A stretch of DNA of 64,000 bases, from NCBI RefSeq assembly GCF_014874095.1, contig NZ_JADBEB010000001.1:7998001-8062000 (forward strand), in the 5' to 3' direction. Each line of letters opens with the position of its first letter. Within the stretch, counting starts at the first letter, position 1. This document shows positions 26,377 to 35,595 of the stretch, piece by piece. This stretch comes from Plantactinospora soyae (lineage in GTDB: Bacteria; Actinomycetota; Actinomycetes; Mycobacteriales; Micromonosporaceae). Position numbers and translations under genes: made by a program. The notes under the pieces were generated by a model, which did no database searches, was not told where the DNA came from, and worked only from the letters and a program-made list of their open reading frames with translations.

Positions 26377-28961
26377 AGTTTCCCGAGCCCTCCGCCCGCG
26401 AGGACCCGTTCCGCCCACCGACCCAGCCGGGTACGGTCGATCTTCGAGTTGTGCCGGATGTCGGTGGGTAGGTCCGGTACGACCAGTACGGCCGCGACCG
26501 GTAACCCGGTCACCTCGCGTACGTCGTCGGCCAGTTTCCGGTCCGCTGGCCCAGCGCGGCGTACCGGGGGTCGGGTCTCGGCGACGACCACGAGCTGCGT
26601 CACGCCGCGCGGGCCCACCCCGACCGCGGCGGCCCGGGCGACCTGCGGCAACGACTCCACCCGCTGCTCGATCCCGACCGGGGTGAGTACGCCGTCCGAG
26701 GTGCTCAGTACGTGGGCCAGTCGACCCTGCACCCACAGCCGGCCGTCCGGATCCAGGTAGCCGACATCGCCGGTACGGTGCCAGCCCGGGTTGCGGGAGC
26801 TGACGCGTTCGGTGAGCCAGAGGGCGTCGTACCGATCCTTGACGTGCCCGGCCCGGACCATGATCTCCCCGGTCACCCCGGCGGCGGCACCGGGCTGCTC
26901 GGCGGGCGTACCCGTCGGGTCCAGCGCGGCGATCGCCACCTTCACCCCGGGGATCGGCCGACCGACACACACGCCGTCCCCCGACCCGGCGTCGACGATC
27001 TCGTCGAGGGTGACGTCGGTGACCGGCAGAACCTCGGTCATCCCGTACGGGGTGTGTGGCTGCGCCTTGGGCATCAGCGCCCGCGCCTGCGCCAGCAGTA
27101 CGGCGGGAACCGGTGCACCGGCACTGAGCAGCAGCTCGACCCCCTCCAGAGCGGCACGCTGCCGGTCGTCCAGCGCGTCACCGGTCTCCACCACGTTGCG
27201 CAACGCCGCCGGTGCGGCGAACACCGCCGACGCGTCGATCGCGGCCGTCGCCTCGGCGAGGGCGGCGGCGGTCAACGTGCGTGGCGCGGTCACCTTCATG
27301 TCCGGGATCACCGACGTGGCGCCGAGCGCCGGCCCGAACAACGCGAACGGTGCGAACGCCGCCACGATCCCGGTGTCGGAGTCGAGGCCGAAACTGGAGA
27401 GTGCGTCCCGCATCGCGGCGAGCTGCCGGTGGGTGTAGACGGCGCCCTTCGCCGGGCCGGTGGAGCCGGAGGTGAAGAGCACGGCCGCGTCGTCGTCCGG
27501 GCCGGGAGCGGACGGCAGCTCCGGGTGGCCCGCGCCGATCCGGGCGAGCCGACCCAGGGTCGACGCGCCGAGTACGGCCGCGCCCGGTCCGGCGCCGAAT
27601 CGTCGCCCGGGCCAGCGCAGCGCCCGGGCGACGGCGAGTCCCCGGCCGACTGCGATGAGGTGGGCGGGGTCGGCGGCGCGCAGCGCCCGGTTCATGCCGG
27701 CCAGTCCCAGCCCCGGATCCGCCACGACGATGACCGCGCCGATGCGCAGGCAGGCGTAGACGGCGGCGGTCAGGTCGGCGCCGGGCGGCACCAGCAGCGC
27801 CACCCGGTCGCCACGGCGTACCCCGGAGGCGGCCAGTCCCGCGGCGATCTCCCGGATCCGCCGCCACAGCAGCGCCCAGCTGACCTGCCGGCCCCCGTGG
27901 GCCAGCTCGACCAGCGCGACCGACCGGTCGTCGGAGCGGTCCGCCAGTGCCGCCCAGAGTGGACGCCACGGCTCGGTGGGTTCCGGCGACGGCGACGGCG
28001 ACGGCGTCAGCTTCGGGGCCGGCCGATCCAGGTCGGCCAGCCATCGTACGACCGCGCCGGGCACGTCGGCGTCCTCGGCGAGCAGGTGCCCCGCCCCCTC
28101 GAACCGGTGCAGCTTCGCGTGCGGCAACCGGGTTCGCAGGTCCCGCAGGTGTACGGCGCCGAAGACCGGATCACGCGGCCCCCACAGCAGAAGTGTCGGC
28201 ACCTCCGCCAGCCTGCTCAGTCCCTGGGCGACCTCGGTCAGCGCCGGCCAGCTCGGGTGCTCCGGGGTGAGCGGGATGTCCGCCACGAACCCGCCGATCG
28301 CCGCCCGGCGGTCCGGAGTCCGGTACGGGGCGAGATAGCCGGCCCGGACCTGCTCCGGCAGCGGCGGATTCGCCAGCGCGAGGGTGGCTCGCAGGAAGGT
28401 CGGGCTCGACACGGTCACCGCCGGCAGGATGCCGGGCAGCCGGGCCAGCCTGATCAGCGTGGGCGCCGACGATCCGGGCGGCTGGTGTACCGCTGTGTTG
28501 GTCAGTACCACGCCGCGGAGCTGGTCGGGATGCCGCAGGGCCCAGCCCAGCGAGATGACACCGCCCCAGTCGTGTCCGACCGTGATCACCGGTCCGGTCA
28601 GGCCCAGCGCGTCGGTCACCGTGCCGAGGTCGTCGATCCGCTGCGCCAGCGGGCGTACTGTGCCGGTCCGCTCCGAGAACCCCATGTCCAGGTGGTCGAC
28701 GGCGACCACCCGCCACGGCGGCGCGTCGGGCCGGCTGAATCGGGCCAGCAGGTGCCGCCACAGGTACGACCAGGTGGGGTTGCCGTGCACGCACAGCAGC
28801 GTGCCGACGTACCCGCTCGGGCGTTCGGGGTCCGTGACAGCCGTGTCCAGGACGTGCCAGGTGCGCTCCACGCCCTGGCTGTCCACTGCGGTGACCCGGC
28901 GGGACCAGGCGGGATCCAGACCGGGCAGCTCGGCCGGAAGCAGGCTCTCGTCGCCGCTCAC
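26373..28961 (-). CDS. oleBC: OleB-OleC fusion: beta-lactone decarboxylase and beta-lactone synthetase
   Basis: An 862-residue single-frame protein. Residues 1-312 are an alpha/beta hydrolase of the haloalkane-dehalogenase type, with nucleophile Asp131 in GHDWGGVISLGW and His292 in GAGHLLAED. A Pro/Ser linker (about 313-332) leads to an acyl-AMP-forming domain with LFTSGSTGPAKGAVYTH and the A-type motif GWHRTGDVGYLD. OleC forms the beta-lactone from the hydroxyacid and OleB decarboxylates it to the olefin. Such fusions are known in actinobacteria. The start GTG 28961 overlaps the oleA stop. Confidence 0.88.
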   Translation of the reverse strand: MSGDESLLPAELPGLDPAWSRRVTAVDSQGVERTWHVLDTAVTDPERPSGYVGTLLCVHGNPTWSYLWRHLLARFSRPDAPPWRVVAVDHLDMGFSERTGTVRPLAQRIDDLGTVTDALGLTGPVITVGHDWGGVISLGWALRHPDQLRGVVLTNTAVHQPPGSSAPTLIRLARLPGILPAVTVSSPTFLRATLALANPPLPEQVRAGYLAPYRTPDRRAAIGGFVADIPLTPEHPSWPALTEVAQGLSRLAEVPTLLLWGPRDPVFGAVHLRDLRTRLPHAKLHRFEGAGHLLAEDADVPGAVVRWLADLDRPAPKLTPSPSPSPEPTEPWRPLWAALADRSDDRSVALVELAHGGRQVSWALLWRRIREIAAGLAASGVRRGDRVALLVPPGADLTAAVYACLRIGAVIVVADPGLGLAGMNRALRAADPAHLIAVGRGLAVARALRWPGRRFGAGPGAAVLGASTLGRLARIGAGHPELPSAPGPDDDAAVLFTSGSTGPAKGAVYTHRQLAAMRDALSSFGLDSDTGIVAAFAPFALFGPALGATSVIPDMKVTAPRTLTAAALAEATAAIDASAVFAAPAALRNVVETGDALDDRQRAALEGVELLLSAGAPVPAVLLAQARALMPKAQPHTPYGMTEVLPVTDVTLDEIVDAGSGDGVCVGRPIPGVKVAIAALDPTGTPAEQPGAAAGVTGEIMVRAGHVKDRYDALWLTERVSSRNPGWHRTGDVGYLDPDGRLWVQGRLAHVLSTSDGVLTPVGIEQRVESLPQVARAAAVGVGPRGVTQLVVVAETRPPVRRAGPADRKLADDVREVTGLPVAAVLVVPDLPTDIRHNSKIDRTRLGRWAERVLAGGGLGKL

Positions 28962-29980
28962 CACACGATCTCCAGGGCGCAGGTGTTCAGGCCGGAGCCG
29001 ACTCCCATGCAGAGCACCCGGTCGCCGGAGCTGAGTGAGCCGGCGCTGTGTGCCAGGGTCAGCGGCAACGAGGCCGGTCCGACGTTGCCCAGCATCGGGA
29101 ACGTCGCCGGAACGCGGCGCGGGTCGAGGCCGAGCCGGTCGACGACGCCCCGGGTGTGCGCGACGGAGACCTGGTGCATCACGTACAGGTCCATGTCCTG
29201 CCAGTCCCAGGGGCCGACGTGTGCCCAGGTCGCCTCGGCCAACTCCAGGCCCGCGTCGAGAAGGCCCTTGGCATCGGTACGCATCCTCGTGCTGTCCCCC
29301 ACGCAGAGCTCGTGGTGCTGGGTCGCGGCCCGGCTCACCCCACCGACCAGTCGGTGGCCCTCGGTGTGGGTGTCCGCGGCGGCCAGCACCATCGCGGCCG
29401 CGCCGGAGCCGAGGGTCAGCGTGGCGAACTGGTCCCGGACGTCCCTGCGGGTGGCGTCCGGACGACGCAGCCGGTCGATCGTCGCCTGCTGGGCCTCCCG
29501 GGAACACTCGCCCGCCACCACCAGCGCATAGCGGATCTGTCCGGCATCGATCATGTTCGCGGCGACCTGGATCCCGTTGACGAATCCGAGGCAGGCGTTG
29601 GCGATGTCGAAGTTCAACGCCGACTGCGGCAGCTCCAGCGAGTGGTGGATGGCGACCGCCGTCGACGGCTCCAGGTGCGCCCGGGACACCGACGTGTTGA
29701 TCAGCAGCCCCACCTCGCGCGCGTCGACACCGGCCTCGGACAACGCCTTCGCCCCGGCCACCGCCGCCGCGTCGGCGAAGCCGAAGCCCTCCGGCCACCA
29801 ACGTCGCTCCTGGACACCGGCGATCCGCTGGAGCATCCCCCGGCGCAACCGCAGCCGATCGAGCGTGTCGCTCAGCTCCTCGTCGATCTGTTCAGAGGTC
29901 ACGACGACCGGCGCCTCCAGAGCCGCCACCGACAGCACCACCGTGTTGGTGTAGCGATAGGCAGCATTGCCGTCCGTCAT
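28958..29980 (-). CDS. oleA: OleA-like thiolase: head-to-head condensation of acyl-CoAs
   Basis: A 340-residue thiolase-fold enzyme. The triad is visible as Cys130 (NFDIANACLGF), His269 (VMHQVS) and Asn299 (LGNVGPAS). Glu104 (HLEPSTA), contributed across the dimer in OleA, is present; this residue distinguishes OleA from FabH. The product is a beta-ketoacid that OleD and OleBC convert to a long-chain internal alkene. It is the first gene of the ole operon. Upstream (29981-30177) there is no gene, and the promoter was not located. Confidence 0.88.
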   Translation of the reverse strand: MTDGNAAYRYTNTVVLSVAALEAPVVVTSEQIDEELSDTLDRLRLRRGMLQRIAGVQERRWWPEGFGFADAAAVAGAKALSEAGVDAREVGLLINTSVSRAHLEPSTAVAIHHSLELPQSALNFDIANACLGFVNGIQVAANMIDAGQIRYALVVAGECSREAQQATIDRLRRPDATRRDVRDQFATLTLGSGAAAMVLAAADTHTEGHRLVGGVSRAATQHHELCVGDSTRMRTDAKGLLDAGLELAEATWAHVGPWDWQDMDLYVMHQVSVAHTRGVVDRLGLDPRRVPATFPMLGNVGPASLPLTLAHSAGSLSSGDRVLCMGVGSGLNTCALEIVW

Positions 29981-30177
29981 CCAGCCTCCGTCCGTCGCTT
30001 CGTGTCCCGGGGCTCGAAGTTATCCACTCAAGCCCCTCATCCACCAATGATCGATCGGCTCGGCGGTGAGCATCACGCGGTTATGGGGGCGTACGCACCC
30101 TGTGCTCGACGTCGAGTAGCCAGGCAACGACCGCAGGTAGCCGCTCGCCGTTGCCGACGGCGAACTCGCCGAACCAC

Positions 30178-30777
30178 TCAGGCGTCCCGGATGTGGATCC
30201 GCTCGCCCTGCGGACTGAAGAGGACGAGAATCTCGACCGGGTCGTGGCCGGCACTGGCCATGCCGTGCGGTGTCCGGGTGTCGAACTCGGCGGCCTCGCC
30301 GGGAACGAGGGTGGTGAGGTCGGATCCGATTTTGAGCTGAAGTGTCCCGCTGAGCACGTACATCCACTCGTAACCGCCGTGCGCGCCCTGTTTGATCGGG
30401 GTGCTCGGGTTCCGGCCGGGCAGGACCATCTTGAACGCCTGTACGGGGGCGGCCTGTCCGGTCAGCGGGATGTGGACCATGCCGTGGCGTCGTACCGGAC
30501 GGGGATGGATTCGCGGATCTCCGGAGGGTGGGGCGCCGACCAGGTCGTCGAGGGGCACCCGGTAGACCCGCGCGAGTGGGATCAGCAGGTCGAGCGAGGG
30601 GCGCCGCAGCCCGGACTCCAGGCGCGACAGGGTGCTGACCGAGATTCCCGTCTGCTCGGCGACGTCGGCAAGCTTGAGGTTGCGCCCCTTCCGCGCCTCG
30701 CGCAGGCGGGGACCGACCGCCTCGAGCAGCGGTTCCAGTTCCTGATCCGGCACCAGCCCCACACTCCCCGACCTCAC
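30178..30777 (-). CDS. XRE-family regulator with C-terminal cupin
   Basis: A 199-residue protein. The helix-turn-helix (about residues 24-80) includes LKLADVAEQTGISVSTLSRLESG, and the C-terminal cupin contains GYEWMYVLSGTLQLKIGSDL and PGEAAEFDTRTPHGM. These XRE-cupin proteins sense small ligands or metals and commonly repress transporters or catabolic genes. It is transcribed towards the ole operon but separated by about 200 bases, so its target is uncertain. Confidence 0.85.
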   Translation of the reverse strand: MRSGSVGLVPDQELEPLLEAVGPRLREARKGRNLKLADVAEQTGISVSTLSRLESGLRRPSLDLLIPLARVYRVPLDDLVGAPPSGDPRIHPRPVRRHGMVHIPLTGQAAPVQAFKMVLPGRNPSTPIKQGAHGGYEWMYVLSGTLQLKIGSDLTTLVPGEAAEFDTRTPHGMASAGHDPVEILVLFSPQGERIHIRDA

Positions 30778-30859
30778 CCGTTTGCGCTTTCCGCAAGCGT
30801 ACTTGCATCGGGCCGCTGCGGGTGCGGACGGTGGCCGACCGGCGGTGGCCGGGGCTCGG

Positions 30860-31291
30860 CTAGGTGGTAATCACGCCGAGCTGGTTCAGCTGGGAGAAGA
30901 CGTTGACGACCCCCCAGATCTCGGCGATTCGGCCGTCGACGAAGCGGTAGAGAAAGATCTCGTCGTAGACGACTGACCTGCCGGTCGGCGGAAGACCCAG
31001 GTACTCACCCCGATGGGTCCCGGTGACCGTGTTCCTGCTGACGACCCTGTCCCCCTCCTCGACCAGATCCTCGACCGTGACGCGGAGGTCGGGGTACGCG
31101 CGGAGGAGCACCGGCCACACCTGCTTGAGCGCCTGCGCCCCGGTCGCGCCGGTCGGCACCGGTGCGTGGAACAACACGTCGGGGTCGACGATCTCGTCGA
31201 TGGTCTGCCAGATGAGTTCCACGCCGCCGCCGATGGCGTCATGAAGGCGCCTTACCGTCGCCTTGTTGCCTGTGCCCTGGACCGTTGCCAC
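30860..31291 (-). CDS. SnoaL-like ester cyclase/NTF2-fold protein
   Basis: A 143-residue cone-shaped (SnoaL-like) protein. GTG 31291 follows GGAGGAG by 7 bases. The pattern RRLHDAIGGGVELIWQTIDEIVDPDVLFHAPV and YLGLPPTGRSVVYDEIFLYRFVDGRIAEIWGVVNVFSQL is typical of the ester cyclase/hydroxylase group. It is divergent from an ECF41 sigma factor that itself carries a SnoaL-like domain, 180 bases apart, so it is a possible member of the sigma factor regulon. Confidence 0.8.
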   Translation of the reverse strand: MATVQGTGNKATVRRLHDAIGGGVELIWQTIDEIVDPDVLFHAPVPTGATGAQALKQVWPVLLRAYPDLRVTVEDLVEEGDRVVSRNTVTGTHRGEYLGLPPTGRSVVYDEIFLYRFVDGRIAEIWGVVNVFSQLNQLGVITT

Positions 31292-31412
31292 CTGGCTTCT
31301 CCTCCGGGTCGAGTTTGTCCGCGCACTACGACGACGCGGCCCCTCGGAATGTGAGGCGGCCCGCCCGGTGCGGCAGCCGGCGGTGGAGATGCGGGTCACA
31401 TCTCAGGCTGGA

Positions 31413-31439
31413 TGTCACACTCCCGGCGCCTGTCGCGCT
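31413..31439 (+). promoter_or_regulatory. Candidate ECF41 promoter
   Basis: TGTCACA at 31413-31419 matches the known -35 of ECF41-type promoters. A 16-base spacer leads to CGCT (31436-31439), a partial match to the expected CGTC. A second, weaker GGTCACA is at about 31395. It lies about 30 bases upstream of the sigma factor ATG and fits autoregulation. Confidence 0.5.
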
Positions 31440-31470
31440 CTCAGGATGCGACCGCGACAGGAGGCCCACC

Positions 31471-32448
31471 ATGTCCGACATCCCGCCCGACTTCCCGTCA
31501 CCCTCGTTAGAAGGCAGCTCCCAGAAGGCGGCGGTAGCCACGGCGCCGGACACCGCGACGCAGGTGTTCGCCGATCACCGGGAGCTGTTGTTCTCCATCG
31601 TCTACAACATGCTCGGCAGCGTCGCCGACACCGAGGACGTGCTGCAGGAGACATGGCTGCCGTGGGCGAACAGGAACCAGGCACCGACGGTGGAGCGGGT
31701 CGAGAACCCACGCGCCTACCTGGTACGGGTCGCGGTGAACCGGGCGCTCGCCCACCGGGCCACCGTCAGCCGTCGCCGGGAGACGTACGTCGGGCCATGG
31801 CTGCCTGAACCGCTCGTCGGCCCCCTCGTCGACACTCCGATCACCGGCGATGCCGCCGATGCGGCCGTACGCGCCGAGTCGGTGTCGATGGCGCTGCTGG
31901 TGGTGCTGGAAACCCTCACGCCACTGGAACGCGCGGTCTTCGTCCTGCACGAGGTGTTCGGCTACGCCCACACCGAGATCGCGGACATCCTCGGCCGCAG
32001 CCCCTCGGCGGTACGCCAGCTCGCCCACCGCGCCCGCGAGCACGTCCAGGCCCGACGTCCCCGCTTCCAGGCCGACCCGCGCGTCCGCCAGCAGGTGACC
32101 GAACGGTTCCTGGCCGCCGCGCTCGGCGGTGACCTGGACGCCCTCCTGCAGCTCCTGGCACCGGAGGTGACCCTGTGGAGTGACGGCGGAGGCAGGACCC
32201 ACGCAGGCGGAGGTCTACGGCCGGTGCACGGTCGGGACAAGGTCGCCCGCCTCCTCCTCGGTATCGCGGCCCGCTTCGGCAAGGCCCTCGACGTGGTCTA
32301 CCGCAGCGTCAACGGCGACCCGTCGGCGCTGCTGTTCGCCGACGACACCCCGTACGCCGTCATCGTCCTCGACCTCACTCCGGACGGCGGCCAGGTGCGT
32401 GGCATCTACTCCGTGGCCAATCCCGACAAGCTCTCCCACGTCAACTGA
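31471..32448 (+). CDS. ECF41-family RNA polymerase sigma factor (SigJ-like)
   Basis: A 325-residue factor starting at ATG 31471 after CAGGAGG. Sigma2 includes FSIVYNMLGSVADTEDVLQETWL and sigma4 includes IADILGRSPSAVRQLAHRARE. The linker has WLPEPL, and the C-terminal SnoaL-like domain carries DGGGRTHA and ends NPDKLSHVN, all three being hallmarks of ECF41. In this family the C-terminal domain regulates activity in place of an anti-sigma factor. The next gene, an MMPL transporter 20 bases on, is probably co-transcribed. Confidence 0.92.
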   Translation: MSDIPPDFPSPSLEGSSQKAAVATAPDTATQVFADHRELLFSIVYNMLGSVADTEDVLQETWLPWANRNQAPTVERVENPRAYLVRVAVNRALAHRATVSRRRETYVGPWLPEPLVGPLVDTPITGDAADAAVRAESVSMALLVVLETLTPLERAVFVLHEVFGYAHTEIADILGRSPSAVRQLAHRAREHVQARRPRFQADPRVRQQVTERFLAAALGGDLDALLQLLAPEVTLWSDGGGRTHAGGGLRPVHGRDKVARLLLGIAARFGKALDVVYRSVNGDPSALLFADDTPYAVIVLDLTPDGGQVRGIYSVANPDKLSHVN

Positions 32449-32468
32449 ACAGTGAGTGAGGAATCGCC

Positions 32469-34586
32469 ATGCTGCGAAAACTGATGACCCTGCCCAGCGG
32501 CAGGATCGCGAAGTGGGCCATCCTGGCCTGCTGGCTGGCCCTGCTGATCCCGGCCTTTCTGCTGGCCGGCAAGCTCGGCGACGTAGAGAAGAACGACAAT
32601 TCCGCGTGGCTGCCCAGCAACGCGGAGGCGACCAAGGTCATCGAACAGGCCAAGAAGTTCCAGCCCGCCGAGACCCTGCCCGCGATCGTGATCTACGACC
32701 GGCCCGAGGGCGTCACTCCTGCCGACATGGCCAAGGCCCAGGCCGACGTCGAGGCGTTCAAGGGCATCGACAAGGTCGTGGGACAGCCGCACGGCCCGGT
32801 GCAGGCCCAGGACGGCAGGGCCATCCAGACCGTGGTCCAGATCGACGACGGTAACGAGGGCTGGGACGGGGCCCACGCGGTCGTCGAAGCGATGACCGAG
32901 ATCGGCGAAGAGAACGCCGACGGTCTCGGGTTCCACGTCACCGGACCGGCCGGCTACGCGTCCGACTCCATCACGGCCTTCGGTGGCGGAGGCGCCCTGG
33001 GCATGATCACCGCGCTGGTGGTGGTCGTCATCCTGCTGTTCACCTATCGCAGCCCGTTACTGCCACTGCTACCCCTGCTGACCGCGGGCGGCGCCCTGGT
33101 GATGGCGGAAGCGGTGATCTACCTGCTGGCGAAGAACGCCGGGCTCACCGTCAACACGCAGACCAGCCTCATCCTGACCGTACTGGTGTTCGGCGCCGCC
33201 ACGGACTACGCGTTGCTGCTCATCTCGCGGTACCGGGAGGAGTTGCGGCGGCACGAGGACCGGCACGAGGCGATGGCGGAGGCCCTGTACCGCTCCAGTC
33301 CCGCGATCATCGCCAGCGCCGCGACCGTCGCCGTCAGCCTGCTGGTGCTGCTGCTGGCCACCCTCAACTCCACAAAGGGGCTCGGCCCGGCCTGTGCTGT
33401 CGGCATCCTCGTCGGGCTGCTCGCCATGGTCACCCTGATGCCGGCCCTGCTGGTCATCTGCGGCCGCTGGATCTTCTGGCCGGCGAGGCCGTCGTACGGC
33501 TCGGTCGCAACGGCCAGGGACAGCATCTGGACGCGGATCGGCACCGCCGTCGCCCGACGGCCGCGGATCGTCTGGATCGGTACCGCGCTCGCCCTCGCTG
33601 TGATGGCGATCGGGGTGGTGGGGCTCAAGGCCGACGGGATCCCGAGCAAGGGCCAGTTCACCAACGAGTCGCAGGCGGTCGTCGGCGAGGAGATCCAGGC
33701 CCGGCACTTTCCGGCCGGTTCGGGTGACCCGATCTATGTCGTCGCCAAGGCTGCCTCGGCGGAGCAGGTCAGAAGCGTGCTGTCCGGCGTGCCGGGGATC
33801 GCCGACGTCGCGCCGCCGATGATCAAAGATGGTGAGGCCTTCGTCCTCGGAACGCTCAGGGACGCCCCCGGCAGCAAGGCCGCGATGCGCACCGTCGAGC
33901 GGGCCAGAACCGAGGTCCACCGGATCGAGGACGCGGATGCCCGGCTCGGCGGCAGCACCGCGATCGCACTCGACACCCAGCAGTCGGCCGCCCGCGACGC
34001 CAAGGTGATCATCCCCGTCGTACTGGTCGTGGTCTTCCTCATCCTCGCGCTGCTGCTGCGGGCGATCGTCGCACCGCTGCTGCTCATGGCGACGGTGGTG
34101 CTGTCGTTCGGAGCGGCCCTCGGCGTGAGCGCCCTGATGTTCAACCACGTGTTCGACTTCGCCGGGGCGGACTCGAACTTCCCGCTCCTGGTGTTCGTCT
34201 TCCTGGTCGCCCTGGGCATCGACTACAACATCTTCCTGGTCACCCGGGTACGGGAGGAGGCACTGCTGCACGGCACCCGGCGTGGCGCGCGGATCGGGCT
34301 GTCCGCCACCGGCGGTGTGATCACCTCGGCGGGTCTGGTGCTGGCCGGTACCTTTGCGGCGCTGGGATCACTGCCGTTGGTGTTCGCCGCGCAGCTGGGT
34401 TTCGCGGTGGCGTTCGGTGTGCTGCTGGACACCATGATCGTCCGCTCGGTGCTGGTCACCGCGCTGACCCTGGACGTGGGTCGATGGATGTGGTGGCCCA
34501 GCAGGTTGTTCAGGCAGCACGACGACCCCCGGCCGGCGGCGGACGAGTACGACCTCGAACCGGTTCTCACCGGCACGGGCCGGTAG
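32469..34586 (+). CDS. MMPL-family (RND-type) membrane transporter
   Basis: A 705-residue protein with two similar halves, each a membrane helix, an extracytoplasmic domain and a bundle of about five helices. The first bundle begins ALGMITALVVVVILLF and the second around VIIPVVLVVVFLILALLLRA. The conserved proton-relay regions FGAATDYALLLISRYREEL and LGIDYNIFLVTRVREE are present. The family exports lipids or drugs. It follows the ECF41 sigma gene by 20 bases. A terminator hairpin follows the stop. Confidence 0.92.
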   Translation: MLRKLMTLPSGRIAKWAILACWLALLIPAFLLAGKLGDVEKNDNSAWLPSNAEATKVIEQAKKFQPAETLPAIVIYDRPEGVTPADMAKAQADVEAFKGIDKVVGQPHGPVQAQDGRAIQTVVQIDDGNEGWDGAHAVVEAMTEIGEENADGLGFHVTGPAGYASDSITAFGGGGALGMITALVVVVILLFTYRSPLLPLLPLLTAGGALVMAEAVIYLLAKNAGLTVNTQTSLILTVLVFGAATDYALLLISRYREELRRHEDRHEAMAEALYRSSPAIIASAATVAVSLLVLLLATLNSTKGLGPACAVGILVGLLAMVTLMPALLVICGRWIFWPARPSYGSVATARDSIWTRIGTAVARRPRIVWIGTALALAVMAIGVVGLKADGIPSKGQFTNESQAVVGEEIQARHFPAGSGDPIYVVAKAASAEQVRSVLSGVPGIADVAPPMIKDGEAFVLGTLRDAPGSKAAMRTVERARTEVHRIEDADARLGGSTAIALDTQQSAARDAKVIIPVVLVVVFLILALLLRAIVAPLLLMATVVLSFGAALGVSALMFNHVFDFAGADSNFPLLVFVFLVALGIDYNIFLVTRVREEALLHGTRRGARIGLSATGGVITSAGLVLAGTFAALGSLPLVFAAQLGFAVAFGVLLDTMIVRSVLVTALTLDVGRWMWWPSRLFRQHDDPRPAADEYDLEPVLTGTGR

Positions 34587-34590
34587 GTGC

Positions 34591-34620
34591 CAGGGGCGGG
34601 CGCACGGTCGTCCGCCCCTG
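34591..34620. terminator. Terminator hairpin after the MMPL gene
   Basis: A 9-base perfect stem CAGGGGCGG / CCGCCCCTG around a 12-base loop, 5 bases past the stop. The next 266 bases (34621-34886) show no credible gene; a short GC3-biased minus-strand stretch near 34700-34800 is frame-broken. Confidence 0.6.
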
Positions 34621-34886
34621 CACCGGCAGCTCGGCAGGTACGGCGGGGACGGTGGTGACGACCGGCTCTCGCACCGCCACCGTGGGCGTGCTGACCGTCG
34701 TCCTCGACGGGATCGGGCCGCCACCACGACCAACGGCGTCGCCCAGTCCTGTTCGGAGTGGCAGGTGATCCGGATTCGGGTCCGGCCGGGCGAGCCGGCC
34801 GCCTGCTCCGCGCCAACGTTCCCCGCGGTCCCCACGATCATGGGATCCCTGAGCCGCCGAAACGACTGTTCACCTGGTAAAACAGG

Positions 34887-35570
34887 TCAGTTCGAACGCT
34901 GGACGCTGGCCAGGCTCTCGGCCCGACTACGCCGCGACGGGGAGAGCACATCCACGTCCACGCCGGCCCCCTTTCCGGGTGTCGCCTCCCATCCGCGGAA
35001 CTTGTCGGCGACCGTCCGAACCTGCTCGTCATGCGGACCGATGGCGATATAGAAAAGCGACTCGTCCACCTCACGATCGTCGCCACCCCAACGCACGGTT
35101 CCCCCGCACTCGGCGAGAACATCCCGCAGCACGAGTTCCTGCATGGGGAAGAAACCTCCCTTCGCTCGAGCACCAGGCCGAATGCGAATGGCGGTACCCG
35201 AAGCGAGGTTGGACTCTGGTAGGCGTTTGTCGAGCTTGCCGATCTCACACCAGCCGGCCAGGTCCAGCCCTTGGATCGCCTCGATCTCGTAGTGGAACCG
35301 GCGCACCACGTGCAGCAGAATCGCCTCCACGTCACCGATCCACAGCGCCACACTCAACCCCGCGGCGCCCACCGACCGGGTCCATATTTGCGAGTCGCGG
35401 TCCTTGTTCGCCTGGATCGTCCACCCGTTCGCCGAGATCGCCGGACGCTTGGGCTTGCGGCGTGGAGCGGCCGACGCGGACGCGGCGGGCAGGACCGATC
35501 CGGCGGCAGCGATCCCGCCGGTGATGGCGGCGGTTCTGAGGACGGTTCGCCGAGTTATCCGGTTACTCAT
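34887..35570 (-). CDS. Tat-exported protein of unknown function
   Basis: A 227-residue protein with a twin-arginine signal: MSNRITRRTVLRTAAITGG, a hydrophobic core and ASASAA cleavage region. The mature part starts RRKPKRPAISANGW and contains IWTRSVGAAGLSVALW and CGGTVRWGGDDREVDESLFY. No enzyme motif is recognised. ATG 35570 starts the Tat signal directly; an upstream in-frame start would put extra residues before it. It follows a small membrane protein gene and a DUF1906-like gene on the same strand. Confidence 0.7.
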   Translation of the reverse strand: MSNRITRRTVLRTAAITGGIAAAGSVLPAASASAAPRRKPKRPAISANGWTIQANKDRDSQIWTRSVGAAGLSVALWIGDVEAILLHVVRRFHYEIEAIQGLDLAGWCEIGKLDKRLPESNLASGTAIRIRPGARAKGGFFPMQELVLRDVLAECGGTVRWGGDDREVDESLFYIAIGPHDEQVRTVADKFRGWEATPGKGAGVDVDVLSPSRRSRAESLASVQRSN

Positions 35571-35595
35571 GTTCTTGTATTCCTCTCCAAGCCGA

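Noticed and set aside
30020-30177. Coding-like minus-strand stretch after the XRE-cupin gene, with WFGEFAVGNGERLPAVVAWL
   Set aside because: It has no start codon or ribosome binding site and overlaps the XRE-cupin 3' end in a different frame. It may be a frameshifted extension but I could not support a gene.
34621-34841. Possible minus-strand gene with ITCHSEQDWATPLVVVA
   Set aside because: Coding bias shifts frame after about 40 codons and no family is recognised, so a relic cannot be told from chance.
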